A program made the translations under genes and the position numbers. DNA of 64,000 bases from Pedobacter montanisoli. GTDB taxonomy: Bacteria; Bacteroidota; Bacteroidia; Sphingobacteriales; Sphingobacteriaceae. The notes under the pieces were generated by a model that was given only the letters and a program-made list of their open reading frames with translations, made no database searches and was not told where the DNA came from. Numbering within the stretch: position 1 is the first letter of the stretch; each line of letters begins with the position of its first letter. This document shows positions 45,062-54,373 of this stretch, piece after piece. Location: NCBI RefSeq assembly GCF_022809115.1, contig NZ_JALGBH010000002.1:620001-684000 (forward strand), read 5' to 3'.

Positions 45062-46552
45062 CTAGTCTTCAGTATTGGCTATAGCTGCTTTGACAGCTCT
45101 TTTCCATCCTTTAGTATGCTGGCCGTGATCAATAGTAGTGTCTGCATTAAAAGTTTGATCTACCTGCCATTGTTTTTTAATCTGTTCAATATCTTTCCAG
45201 AATCCGGTTGCCAATCCGGCCAAATATGCTGCTCCAGTAGCAGTTACTTCGGTTACTTTTGGTCTGATTACTTTTTTCTGTAAAAGGTCTGCCTGGAACT
45301 GCATCAATGTATTATTAGCTGTGGCACCACCATCTACACGCAACTCACTAATGGCGATATCTGCATCAGATTGCATGGCATTGATTACATCCATAGTTTG
45401 AAAGGCAATGCTTTCAAGTGCAGCTCTGGCAATATGAGCTTTATTGGCACCACGGGTAAGACCTGTTATTGTACCTCTGGCATATTGGTTCCAATAAGGT
45501 GCTCCTAAACCTGCAAAAGCCGGTACGATATAAACACCCTGCGTATCTTTAACTTTCATTGCCAACTCTTCAACTTCAGATGATTTATGTATGATACCTA
45601 ATTCATCGCGTAGCCATTGTACAATAGCACCACCAATAAATATGCTACCTTCAAGTGCATAAATTACTTCGTTGTTAATTTTCCAGGCAATGGTAGTTAA
45701 AAGGTTATTTTTTGATATTTTAGGTATGGATCCTATGTTCATTAACATAAAGCATCCCGTTCCGTAAGTGTTCTTTACCATTCCTGTGCTGGTACACATT
45801 TGGCCAAAAAGAGCTGCCTGTTGGTCGCCGGCTATACCGGCTATGCAAATTTTAGCTGCTAAGATATTTCCTGCTGTTTCGCCATATATTTCACTTGAAG
45901 ATTTTACTTCAGGTAAAATTGATCTTGGGATATCGAAAATATTGAGTAGCTCATCATCCCATGTTAAGGTATGGATATTATATAGCATGGTTCTCGATGC
46001 ATTGGTAACATCGGTTACATGTTCTTTTCCTCCTGTTAAATTCCATACAAGCCAACTGTCTATAGTGCCAAAAGCCAGCTGATCTTTTTCTGCAAGTTCA
46101 CGTGCTCCGTCAACATGATTTAGAATCCAGTTGATTTTGGTAGCAGAAAAATAAGAGTCAATGATAAGACCAGTCTTTTCCTGTATTTTTTCAGTAAGTC
46201 CCAATGCTTTTTTTTCATCGCAATAAGCTGAAGTACGTCTGTCTTGCCATACTATAGCATTGTATATAGGTCTTCCTGTTTTTTTATTCCATAAAACAGT
46301 AGTCTCGCGCTGGTTGGTTATACCTATTGAGTTGATTTCGACTGCATTTATGCGAGCTTTTGCCAGAGCTTCTGTAGCTACTGCTAGCTGAGTAGACCAT
46401 ATTTCATTGGCATCATGCTCTACCCATCCGGCATGTGGATAGATTTGCTTAAATTCTTTCTGGGCAATGGATATGATATCGCCATTAACATCAAAAATAA
46501 TAGCTCTTGAGCTGGTAGTTCCCTGATCTAACGCTAAAATGTATTTATCCAT
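45062..46552 (-). CDS. glpK: Glycerol kinase
   Basis: A 496-residue FGGY-family kinase that phosphorylates glycerol with ATP. It begins [20 protein letters not shown], with the ATP-phosphate DQGTTSSR at residues 9-16; the substrate region [15 protein letters not shown] (about 99) and the FGGY signatures [12 protein letters not shown] (about 262) and [17 protein letters not shown] (about 406) are intact. Length matches the E. coli enzyme. It lies 19 bases after glpD and 21 before glpF in one operon. Confidence 0.97.
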   Translation of the reverse strand: MDKYILALDQGTTSSRAIIFDVNGDIISIAQKEFKQIYPHAGWVEHDANEIWSTQLAVATEALAKARINAVEINSIGITNQRETTVLWNKKTGRPIYNAIVWQDRRTSAYCDEKKALGLTEKIQEKTGLIIDSYFSATKINWILNHVDGARELAEKDQLAFGTIDSWLVWNLTGGKEHVTDVTNASRTMLYNIHTLTWDDELLNIFDIPRSILPEVKSSSEIYGETAGNILAAKICIAGIAGDQQAALFGQMCTSTGMVKNTYGTGCFMLMNIGSIPKISKNNLLTTIAWKINNEVIYALEGSIFIGGAIVQWLRDELGIIHKSSEVEELAMKVKDTQGVYIVPAFAGLGAPYWNQYARGTITGLTRGANKAHIARAALESIAFQTMDVINAMQSDADIAISELRVDGGATANNTLMQFQADLLQKKVIRPKVTEVTATGAAYLAGLATGFWKDIEQIKKQWQVDQTFNADTTIDHGQHTKGWKRAVKAAIANTED

Positions 46553-46571
46553 AGTTTGTTAATTTGCGGGT

Positions 46572-48158
46572 TTAGTTGGCAACGGCCAATTGTTCATTTT
46601 TTGAATGATAAATATAACCGTTAGCTAAATTTATAAATAAATTAATCTGGTTTCTTTCCCAATTGGTATCAAAGCCCATTTCTTTTGCCATAAGAACAGC
46701 TACCTGAGGTGCCATTTCCATTGCAGCTCTGGCATCTACAAAAAGTATTCTGAGGCGTCGGCTCAGAATATCTTCTACTGTTTCAGCCATTTCGTTGCGG
46801 GTACACCAGATGATTTCTGCTGCCGTATGTGGGAAATCAGTATGAAGCTTGCTGCCTAACTTAGGATTTTCCTCAATTAAAGCTTCTATATGTTTTCTGT
46901 CACTACCATAGGTGTTAAGATAACTATCGTCAGTTAAATTTATATTGCCATGAATAGTTAAATGATCTGTTTGTGAGTTGATATTACCCAAATCGGCATG
47001 TTTCATAGCTAGGTCAACTGTTTCTTCGGCCATACGTCTGTAAGTGGTCCATTTACCGCCAGTAATGGTAATCAGTCCTTTTGCCGATACCATTAGTTTA
47101 TGATCTCTGCTGATTTCTTTGGTACTGTTGCTGTTAGGATCGGTAGGAGCGGCTAATGGACGTAAACCTGAAAATACACTTAAAATATCTTTTTCTGTAG
47201 GTGCTTTGGTAAAATAAGCCGCAGCAGTATTTAAAATGAAATCAGTTTCTTCTTTTAAGGCTCTTGGTTCAAGGCTATGTTCATTTAAAGGTGTATCTGT
47301 AGTGCCAACCAATAAATGTTCATGCCAAGGAACAGCAAAAAGCACTCTGCCATCTGTAGTTTTTGGAATCATCAATGCCGAATCGCTTTTCAGGAATTCA
47401 TTTTTTAATACAACATGAACACCCTGGCTTGGTCTTACCATAGGTTTGGCCTTTGGATTGTTCATTTGCAAAATATCATCAACAAATACGCCGGTAGCAT
47501 TGATTACCACTTTGGCAGAAAGCTTAAAGGTTTCTCCTGTAATTACATCTTGTACCTCTACGCCTTTAACTTCCTCATTTTGATTAATAAGGTTTACAAC
47601 TTTCATGTAATTAATGAGTGTTGCACCTTTTTCTTTTGCGGTTTGGGCTAAATTTATAGCTAATCTAGAATCATCAAATTTACCATCAAAGTAGCTGATG
47701 CCACCCTTTAAGCCTTGTTGTTTGATGCCGGGCATTCTACTTAAGGTTTCGGTTTTGGATAAATATTTTGATGAACCAAAGCTGTATTTCCCAGCTAACC
47801 AATCGTACATCTTTAATCCCGTAAGATATTTGATTACATCAAACCAATTATAGCAGGGAATGATAAATTCTTCCTTTTTAACTAAATGAGAAGCGTTTTT
47901 TTCTAATAAACCTCTTTCTTTTAATGCATGTTTTACCAGTCCAATATCTCCTTGAGCCAGGTAGCGTACACCTCCATGCACCAATTTAGTGCTTCTACTT
48001 GACGTACCTTTTGCAAAATCGGCTTGTTCCACTAATAAGGTTTTTAAACCCCGGCTGGCTGCATCTACAGCAGTACCCAAACCTGTAGCTCCTCCACCTA
48101 TAATGATAATATCCCAGTTTGATTGATTTGATAATGTATATGCGTGTATTCTTTGCAT
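46572..48158 (-). CDS. glpD: Aerobic glycerol-3-phosphate dehydrogenase
   Basis: A 528-residue flavoprotein when started at MQRIHAYTLSNQSN. The frame is open 13 codons further upstream but that extension lies in the AT-rich regulatory gap and has no counterpart in GlpD proteins. The FAD motif IIIIGGGATGLGTAVDAASR (about residues 18-37) and the GTSSRSTKLVHGGVRYL segment (about 58) are characteristic. The enzyme oxidises glycerol-3-phosphate to dihydroxyacetone phosphate and passes electrons to menaquinone at the membrane. It heads the glpD-glpK-glpF operon, which is divergent from the regulator gene at 48326. Confidence 0.96.
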   Translation of the reverse strand: MQRIHAYTLSNQSNWDIIIIGGGATGLGTAVDAASRGLKTLLVEQADFAKGTSSRSTKLVHGGVRYLAQGDIGLVKHALKERGLLEKNASHLVKKEEFIIPCYNWFDVIKYLTGLKMYDWLAGKYSFGSSKYLSKTETLSRMPGIKQQGLKGGISYFDGKFDDSRLAINLAQTAKEKGATLINYMKVVNLINQNEEVKGVEVQDVITGETFKLSAKVVINATGVFVDDILQMNNPKAKPMVRPSQGVHVVLKNEFLKSDSALMIPKTTDGRVLFAVPWHEHLLVGTTDTPLNEHSLEPRALKEETDFILNTAAAYFTKAPTEKDILSVFSGLRPLAAPTDPNSNSTKEISRDHKLMVSAKGLITITGGKWTTYRRMAEETVDLAMKHADLGNINSQTDHLTIHGNINLTDDSYLNTYGSDRKHIEALIEENPKLGSKLHTDFPHTAAEIIWCTRNEMAETVEDILSRRLRILFVDARAAMEMAPQVAVLMAKEMGFDTNWERNQINLFINLANGYIYHSKNEQLAVAN

Positions 48159-48325
48159 TTCAAAATGTAATATGTAATAAAACGAAACAATAAACAAGTA
48201 TAAGTAATCAAAAACACAAATAATAAAAATAACATGAAAAAAATAAAAAAAATGAAAGACAGATGTTTTTTAGAGGTTATTTTACTAATTTGCATACTGA
48301 CTTTGTCTACTTAAAACCAACAAAC
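48159..48325. promoter_or_regulatory. Divergent glpD/glpR intergenic control region
   Basis: A 167-base AT-rich gap between two divergent starts. No -7 element matches the consensus fully; a TGACTTTG (one mismatch) precedes the regulator. A CGAAAC string occurs at 48183-48188 and is also found, within ATTGCGAAA, in the leader of the susC gene at 49287 and 49327. It may be part of an operator, but one short string is weak evidence. Confidence 0.35.
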
Positions 48326-49087
48326 ATGACTTTAGCTGAACGCCATCAGTTTATTATAAACAAAATACAAAAAGATCAATATATAAATGTAATTGAGCTT
48401 TGTAAAGACCTGAAGGTTTCTTCTGTTACGATAAGAAAAGATCTTAAATTATTGGAAGATAAGAGCTTACTTTTCAGAACGCATGGTGGGGCGACCTTGA
48501 ATAATCCATACGCTGTTGATAGGCCAGTTAATGAAAAGGAAAAGATACAGTCTTCTGAAAAGAATAAAATAGGTATGGCGGCAACGAAACTGATTAAGGC
48601 TAATGATTCTATTGTTATTGCATCAGGAACTACCTTGCTTTATTTTGTTAAGAATATTCCTTCTGGTTTAAATCTTACTGCGGTTTCATCTTCTTTAAAT
48701 ATTTCTTTGGAGCTGATGCGTTATCCGGATGTGGAGGTTATTCAGTTAGGTGGTTTATTGAGAAAAAGTTCATCTTCTGTTTTGGGGGCTTATGCTGAGC
48801 AGGTTTTACAGGATTTCTATTTTAATACTTTGTTTTTAGGTGTTGATGGTATTGATCTGGAGCATGGTTTAACCACTACAAATGCTATGGAAGCACATTT
48901 AAATAGAAAAATGATTGATGTTTCGCAAAAAGTTGTGGTCTTGGCCGATTCTACCAAATTTGGTAAACGTGGCTTTGGTAAAATATGTGGTTTTGAGGAT
49001 GTTGATCATATTATAACTGATAAGGGAGTTTCTGAACAGATTATTAATCACTTAGAAAGTATGGGGGTTACAGTTACCCTGGTATAA
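48326..49087 (+). CDS. DeoR-family transcriptional regulator, probable glycerol-3-phosphate repressor
   Basis: A 253-residue DeoR/GlpR-type regulator when started at MTLAERHQFIINKIQKDQ, the normal opening; a 21-codon upstream extension lies in the regulatory gap and is not family-like. The winged helix is at about residues 5-60 (VIELCKDLKVSSVTIRKDLK, then LLFRTHGGATL). The DeoRC sensor domain follows with IVIASGTTLLYFV (about 93-105) and FLGVDGIDLEHGLTTTNAME (about 173), which in relatives binds a phosphorylated sugar or glycerol-3-phosphate. It lies divergent from glpDKF and upstream of the SusC/D locus, so it could regulate both. GlpR is the likeliest identity; the ligand is inferred. Confidence 0.88.
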   Translation: MTLAERHQFIINKIQKDQYINVIELCKDLKVSSVTIRKDLKLLEDKSLLFRTHGGATLNNPYAVDRPVNEKEKIQSSEKNKIGMAATKLIKANDSIVIASGTTLLYFVKNIPSGLNLTAVSSSLNISLELMRYPDVEVIQLGGLLRKSSSSVLGAYAEQVLQDFYFNTLFLGVDGIDLEHGLTTTNAMEAHLNRKMIDVSQKVVVLADSTKFGKRGFGKICGFEDVDHIITDKGVSEQIINHLESMGVTVTLV

Positions 49088-49448
49088 TCTATTGTTCATC
49101 TTTTTTAGCTAACTCTCTTAATTTCTTCCTTTTTTCTGAATCGAAATATTCTGTTTCGTTTCTGCTTATTTTAACAATTTTATTTCGGTGCTTATTTTCT
49201 TGTCTAAATTTTTTTTTCAAAAAAAAATCATAAAATTTTTGAATAGTTAAAACTAATATTTAGTTTCATATTGTTTTTTTATTGATATTGCGAAACATTT
49301 AGTAATTAAAAACCAAATAAATAGTAATTGCGAAAGGTTTCATATCGTTAATTGTGTGTTAACATGAATTTAACATAAGTGACCTAAATTTGCGTTTCAG
49401 TTAGCTGAAGCGTGTTTTGCTTTAAAAACTAACCGAATAAATTAAATT
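49088..49448 (+). promoter_or_regulatory. Long susC leader with promoter and repeated ATTGCGAAA boxes
   Basis: This 361-base gap holds no gene. It has TAAATTTG at 49385-49392, a full TAnnTTTG match 57 bases before susC. Upstream are two ATTGCGAAA boxes (49287-49295 and 49327-49335, 40 bases apart) and two GTTTCATAT strings (49263-49271 and 49337-49345); the second pair merges into CGAAAGGTTTCATATCG, a near palindrome. These look like binding sites for a regulator, perhaps the adjacent DeoR-type protein. Confidence 0.45.
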
Positions 49449-52400
49449 ATGATCAAAACATTTACAAAGCGAAGATTGATTTCAGAAGTTTTGGAAAATC
49501 AGGATGAGGTAATCAGACCATTGCATCCGGTATTTCGAAACACAAAGAAAGTAATTTCCGGTTTGGCCTTCTGTGGAAAACTGCTGGCTGCCGGAGTATT
49601 GATTGGCCAGTTGGCTAATCCGGTTCAGGTTGTTGCTCAAACTCCGGCTCAAAAAATTGTTGTGAAAGGAACTGTGGTTGATGGAGCTGATAATTTGGGG
49701 ATACCTGGCGTAAGTATAGTTGACCAAAGCAAAAAAGTTTTAGGTATTACAGATGGTAAGGGTGATTTCTCTATCACAATTAATAAAGGAACACCGGTTA
49801 GTTTCTCTATGATAGGATTTGGAACCGTTAACAGAACTTTTAATGCTGACCAAAATGGAGTGGTTATAAAAATGGCTTCATCATCACATGATCTTGATGC
49901 TGTAGTAGTTACCGCATTAGGTATTAAGCGTGAAGAAAAGGCTTTGGGTTATGCCATTACAAAATTAGATAGTAACCAATTTACAGACGCTGTATCCAGT
50001 AACTGGACTGATGCTTTGTCTGGTAAAGTTGCGGGTTTGAACTTGGTTCGTAATGGTGGTCCTGCTGGTTCTAATAAAATTATACTACGTGGTGAAAATA
50101 ACCTTACCGGTGATAATGAAGCTTTAATTGTAATTGATGGTGTGGTTGCTGCCAGTTCGTCTAGAAGAACCGCTGCTACAGGAGGTGGAGTATATGGTAC
50201 TTCAGGAGACATCATGCCGGCAGATTTTGGGAGTGGCTTAAATGATTTAAACCCGGAAGATATAGAGAGTGTTACTACACTTAAAGGACCTGCTGCATCA
50301 GCATTGTATGGACAACGTGGTGCAAATGGAGCTATTATCATCACAACCAAATCGGCAACAAAAAACAGAAAGACCATGGGGATTACTTTTACTTCTAACA
50401 GTACATGGGAGCAGGTAAACCGTTGGCCAGACAGACAAAGTGAATATGGACAGGGGCAGTTCGGGGTTTCATATTTTTCATATGGTGCTACTGAAGATGG
50501 ACCTAGTACAAATGGAACCAGTTCATCATGGGGGGCGCCTTTCTCGTTAGGAGGGATGTTCTATCAGTATGACCCTGCTACGCAAAAGCGTGGTCTAACC
50601 AGAACACCATGGGTAGCTTATGAAGATCCAATCAAATCATTTTTCACCACTGGTTTCGAATCAGCTAACTCCGTGAGTTTAGATGGTACTTATAAAAAAG
50701 TTGGAATGCGTTTTTCTGCGAGTCATGGCAGCAACGACTGGATTGTACCTAATACAGGAATGGAACGTACTTCAGCCTCATTTACTGCTAATACAAACCT
50801 TACTAAAAATTTAAGTATAAGCATTAAGGCGCAATACAATAACAGAAATAGTGATAACTTACCAGCTACAGGATATGGCAACCAGTCATTAATGTATTGG
50901 TTTATGTTTGCACAACCAAACGTAAATACAGATTGGTACAGAGATTATTGGGATCATGATCCAAAATATGCACCTTATACAAAACTTGTAAATATTACTA
51001 CCTCAAACCCTGAAAGTCCTTATGCGATTTCAGAGCAATATACCAATGCGCAACGTCGTAACGGTTGGTTAGGTAATGTACAGGCAACCTATAAATTTAC
51101 TAAAGAATTAAGTTTAATGGTAAGAGCTTCGGGTGATCTAACAAAAGATATCCGTGAAACTAGACGCCCTTATGATGCTTCTGGAGGTAAATTTAATCAA
51201 GGTTCTTTTCGTGTAACCAATATCAGGTCTTATGAGATCAATGCCGATTTCATGCTTAAATACGATAAGAAAATCAATAAAGATTTAAGTCTGACAGCTT
51301 CATTGGGTGGTAGCCAGATGAGAAATGAATATGATAAAAATGAAGTAAGGGCAGATGGCCTTGTAATTCCAAATGAATACAGATTAGATAATAACTTAAA
51401 TCCTTTAATCTACGTGCCTGATACTGCAAGATACAGAATTAATAGTTTCTATGCCGCTGCATCTTTTGCATATAAAAACTATCTGTTTTTAGATTTAACA
51501 GGCCGTCAAGACTGGAACAGTACTTTAGCAACCATTACAAGAACAGATAATGTAGGTTTCTTCTATCCATCTGCAAGTTTATCTTTTATAGCTTCAGACT
51601 TTTGGAGATTACCTAAAGCGATAAGCTTTGCGAAATTGAGAGCATCTTTGGCTCAGGTAGGAAGTGGTAGTACCATACCATATCGTACAGAATACAATTA
51701 CCTTGTTGCAGCAAATGGTATCTACGCAGATAATGCTATGACCAATCCTAGCATATTACCTAATCCTAATTTAAAACCTTTAAAAACCACAACTTTAGAA
51801 TTAGGTTTGGATTTGAAGATGTTTAAAAGTCGTTTAAATTTTGATGTTGCGGTATATGCTGGAAATACAAAAAACCAGATTCTTAGCAGGATTATAGACC
51901 GAGCCACAGGATATAGCGTAGGTATATTTAACGTAGGAAGAGTAGATAATAAAGGTATTGAGCTTACAATGAGTGCAACACCTGTTCAAACAAAAGCCTT
52001 TAAATGGACACTTAACGGAACTTTCTCAGCCAATAGAAATATTATTAAAGAACTGGCAGATACTTCTGTAGTATTACGTACCGGCGCATTAGGTGGCGGA
52101 CAAGTAGTGGCTAATGTTGGAGGTAGTATGGGAGACTTATACGGGCTTGGATTTGTACGTTCACCAGAAGGAAAGATTGTATTTGATGCAAATACTGGTT
52201 ATCCAAAATGGAGTACAGATGTTATCTATTTAGGAAATACGATGCCTAAATATAAATTTAGCTTTGGTACAGGAATTTCTTATAAACAATTTAGTACCAA
52301 CGTATTGTTTGATGCGCAGGTAGGAGCGGTAGCACATTCACTTACACTAGCCAGAATGGCTTCGTTAGGTAAATTGAAAATAACTTTACCAGGCAGATAT

Positions 52401-52778
52401 AACGGGATAATTGGAGATGGCGTTATAGCTAACGGCGATGGAACTTATCGTAAAAATGATGTGATTGCTACTAATCTGGAGCAGTACTATACAGAAATGT
52501 ATAATAATAATGCTGAAGGTAGTGTAATGAGTACCGATTTTTTAAAGTTTAGAGAAGCTAACATCACTTATACTTTTAAAAAGAGCTTTTTACAAAAAGT
52601 AGGCTTCAGCAAAATGACCTTAGGTGTTTATGGCCGTAACTTATTTATATGGTCGCCATGGCCAGTATTTGATCCAGAGTTTGGTACTTTGGCAGGGACT
52701 GATATTGTACAAGGTTTTGAAACCGGACAGTTGCCATCAACAAGAACTTTTGGTGTACGTTTAGTAGTAGGCATTTAA
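49449..52778 (+). CDS. SusC/RagA-family TonB-linked outer membrane receptor
   Basis: A 1109-residue SusC-like receptor. After an unusually long N-terminal region (a charged 35-residue stretch, then the hydrophobic KVISGLAFCGKLLAAGVLIG and a cleavage-like VVAQ near residue 64), comes a carboxypeptidase-regulatory-like domain (VKGTVVDGADNLGIPGVSIV, about 72-150), a TonB plug (VVVTALGIKREEKALGYAIT; PADFGSGLNDLNPEDIESVT; SALYGQRGANGAIIITTKSA) and the outer-membrane barrel to the C-terminus (RTFGVRLVVGI). It works with the SusD lipoprotein 12 bases downstream to import a bound ligand with TonB energy. The ligand class is inferred from the operon. Confidence 0.95.
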   Translation: MIKTFTKRRLISEVLENQDEVIRPLHPVFRNTKKVISGLAFCGKLLAAGVLIGQLANPVQVVAQTPAQKIVVKGTVVDGADNLGIPGVSIVDQSKKVLGITDGKGDFSITINKGTPVSFSMIGFGTVNRTFNADQNGVVIKMASSSHDLDAVVVTALGIKREEKALGYAITKLDSNQFTDAVSSNWTDALSGKVAGLNLVRNGGPAGSNKIILRGENNLTGDNEALIVIDGVVAASSSRRTAATGGGVYGTSGDIMPADFGSGLNDLNPEDIESVTTLKGPAASALYGQRGANGAIIITTKSATKNRKTMGITFTSNSTWEQVNRWPDRQSEYGQGQFGVSYFSYGATEDGPSTNGTSSSWGAPFSLGGMFYQYDPATQKRGLTRTPWVAYEDPIKSFFTTGFESANSVSLDGTYKKVGMRFSASHGSNDWIVPNTGMERTSASFTANTNLTKNLSISIKAQYNNRNSDNLPATGYGNQSLMYWFMFAQPNVNTDWYRDYWDHDPKYAPYTKLVNITTSNPESPYAISEQYTNAQRRNGWLGNVQATYKFTKELSLMVRASGDLTKDIRETRRPYDASGGKFNQGSFRVTNIRSYEINADFMLKYDKKINKDLSLTASLGGSQMRNEYDKNEVRADGLVIPNEYRLDNNLNPLIYVPDTARYRINSFYAAASFAYKNYLFLDLTGRQDWNSTLATITRTDNVGFFYPSASLSFIASDFWRLPKAISFAKLRASLAQVGSGSTIPYRTEYNYLVAANGIYADNAMTNPSILPNPNLKPLKTTTLELGLDLKMFKSRLNFDVAVYAGNTKNQILSRIIDRATGYSVGIFNVGRVDNKGIELTMSATPVQTKAFKWTLNGTFSANRNIIKELADTSVVLRTGALGGGQVVANVGGSMGDLYGLGFVRSPEGKIVFDANTGYPKWSTDVIYLGNTMPKYKFSFGTGISYKQFSTNVLFDAQVGAVAHSLTLARMASLGKLKITLPGRYNGIIGDGVIANGDGTYRKNDVIATNLEQYYTEMYNNNAEGSVMSTDFLKFREANITYTFKKSFLQKVGFSKMTLGVYGRNLFIWSPWPVFDPEFGTLAGTDIVQGFETGQLPSTRTFGVRLVVGI

Positions 52779-52790
52779 TAGCAAATAACC

Positions 52791-54362
52791 ATGAAGATTA
52801 TAAAAAATACAATCGCATATACATTATTAGGAGTTCTGATAACTTCTTCATTTTCATGTACAAAAGATTTTAATAAAGTAAATACAGATCCTGTTGGACA
52901 GCGTAATGTGGCTGCACATCAATTAATGGCTTCTTCGTTAGTTAATGTTGTAAGCACTAATCTGGTGCGTAACAGAAGTTTTAATAACGAATTAATGCAG
53001 GTTACCGTTGATCTTAACGAATCAGACGGAAGGGTATTTAGATATGATGTTAGACGTACATGGGCTGATTATACCTGGAATAACTGGTATTTAAGCCTTA
53101 CCGATTTAAAGGATATTTATACGATTGCCAGTAAACCTGAATCATTGAACAAATCTTATCAGGGTATTTCTCTTATTACCCAGGCATGGGTGTATTCATT
53201 AATTACGGATACTTATGGTGATGTACCATATTCAGAAGCTAATGAAGGAAGAAATGGAAATTATCAACCTGCTTTTGATAAGCAGAAAGATATTTATCTG
53301 GATTTATTTAAAAAGCTGGAAGAAGCCAATAATCTCCTTAAAGAAGGAGCAACTATTGTAGCAACCAGCGATCCGGTTTACAAAGGTGATGTAACTAAAT
53401 GGCGCAGATTAGGTAATTCATTATATTTAAGACTGCTACTTCGTATTGCTAAAAAAGCAGAAGTTTCATCAATGGTATTGGCAAAAATTAAGGAAATAGT
53501 AGATACCAATCCTGCCAATTATCCTATTATGGAAAACAATACCCATACCGCCAAGATCTTATGGAATGGTACTAACAGCACAACTTCCTTATTCTCTTCG
53601 CCTTTGATGATAAATGTGAGAGCAGTTGATTTTAGAGGTCCTGGCATAGCAGAATTTTTTATCAATAACTTGGTCGTATGGGCAGATCCCCGTATCCTTC
53701 CGGCTTATGGTAAAAATAACGTTAACCGTTTTGGTATAAAACCAGGATCGGGAGGTTATGCCGGTGTACCTAGTGGTTATGAAATTGGTAGCAAACCTAA
53801 TCTTGAATCACGTTTTTATGCAGCAGATGAAAATCCAGCTATAACCTTACAAACAGATCCTTATACAGGTATCATTATGAACTGTGCGGAAGTTGATTTT
53901 ATTTTAGCCGAAGCAGCTGTAAAAGGCTGGATAAGTGGTAGTGCTGAAACTTATTATAATAAAGGTATAGCTGATGCTATTAACTATTGGGTGCCAAGCA
54001 TTATGAATGGTGGTGCAACAGATCCTGCGGTAGCAAGTTATGTGACTGCTGCTGATATCAAATGGAACAACGCATTACCTTTAGAAAGTTCAAACCCTAA
54101 CGAGGTAAGTAAAATGCTGTTGATACACCAACAGAAATACTATGCGTTGTTCTTAGTTGATTTCCAGCAATGGTTTGAGTACCGCCGTACTTCTTACCCT
54201 TTCTTACCAAAAGGAGCAGGTTTGGTAAATGGTGGAGTAATGCCTGCAAGACTAAATTACCCAATTGTTACCCAGTCAACTAATCCTACCAATTATAAGA
54301 ATGCTTTGGTAGCTCAAGGTCCTGATGAAATCAGTACTAAAGTTTGGTGGCAGAAACCTTAA
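52791..54362 (+). CDS. SusD/RagB-family lipoprotein
   Basis: A 523-residue SusD-like lipoprotein with lipid-attached Cys at residue 23 (SSFSC, followed by TKDFNK) and the usual VNTDP segment soon after. It resembles the SusD-like 2 group: an N-terminal tetratricopeptide-like helical part (WADYTWNNWYLSLTDLKDIY) and a WVYSLITDTYGDVPYSEA motif near residue 135, typical of the family. It caps the SusC barrel and captures the ligand. The gene follows susC by 12 bases and ends 11 bases before the next ATG. Confidence 0.94.
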   Translation: MKIIKNTIAYTLLGVLITSSFSCTKDFNKVNTDPVGQRNVAAHQLMASSLVNVVSTNLVRNRSFNNELMQVTVDLNESDGRVFRYDVRRTWADYTWNNWYLSLTDLKDIYTIASKPESLNKSYQGISLITQAWVYSLITDTYGDVPYSEANEGRNGNYQPAFDKQKDIYLDLFKKLEEANNLLKEGATIVATSDPVYKGDVTKWRRLGNSLYLRLLLRIAKKAEVSSMVLAKIKEIVDTNPANYPIMENNTHTAKILWNGTNSTTSLFSSPLMINVRAVDFRGPGIAEFFINNLVVWADPRILPAYGKNNVNRFGIKPGSGGYAGVPSGYEIGSKPNLESRFYAADENPAITLQTDPYTGIIMNCAEVDFILAEAAVKGWISGSAETYYNKGIADAINYWVPSIMNGGATDPAVASYVTAADIKWNNALPLESSNPNEVSKMLLIHQQKYYALFLVDFQQWFEYRRTSYPFLPKGAGLVNGGVMPARLNYPIVTQSTNPTNYKNALVAQGPDEISTKVWWQKP

Positions 54363-54373
54363 TTATTTTGATC

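Noticed and set aside
48159-48325. A strict E. coli GlpR-type operator between glpD and the regulator.
   Set aside because: The TGTTCG half-sites of E. coli are absent; only a short CGAAAC string is shared with the susC leader.
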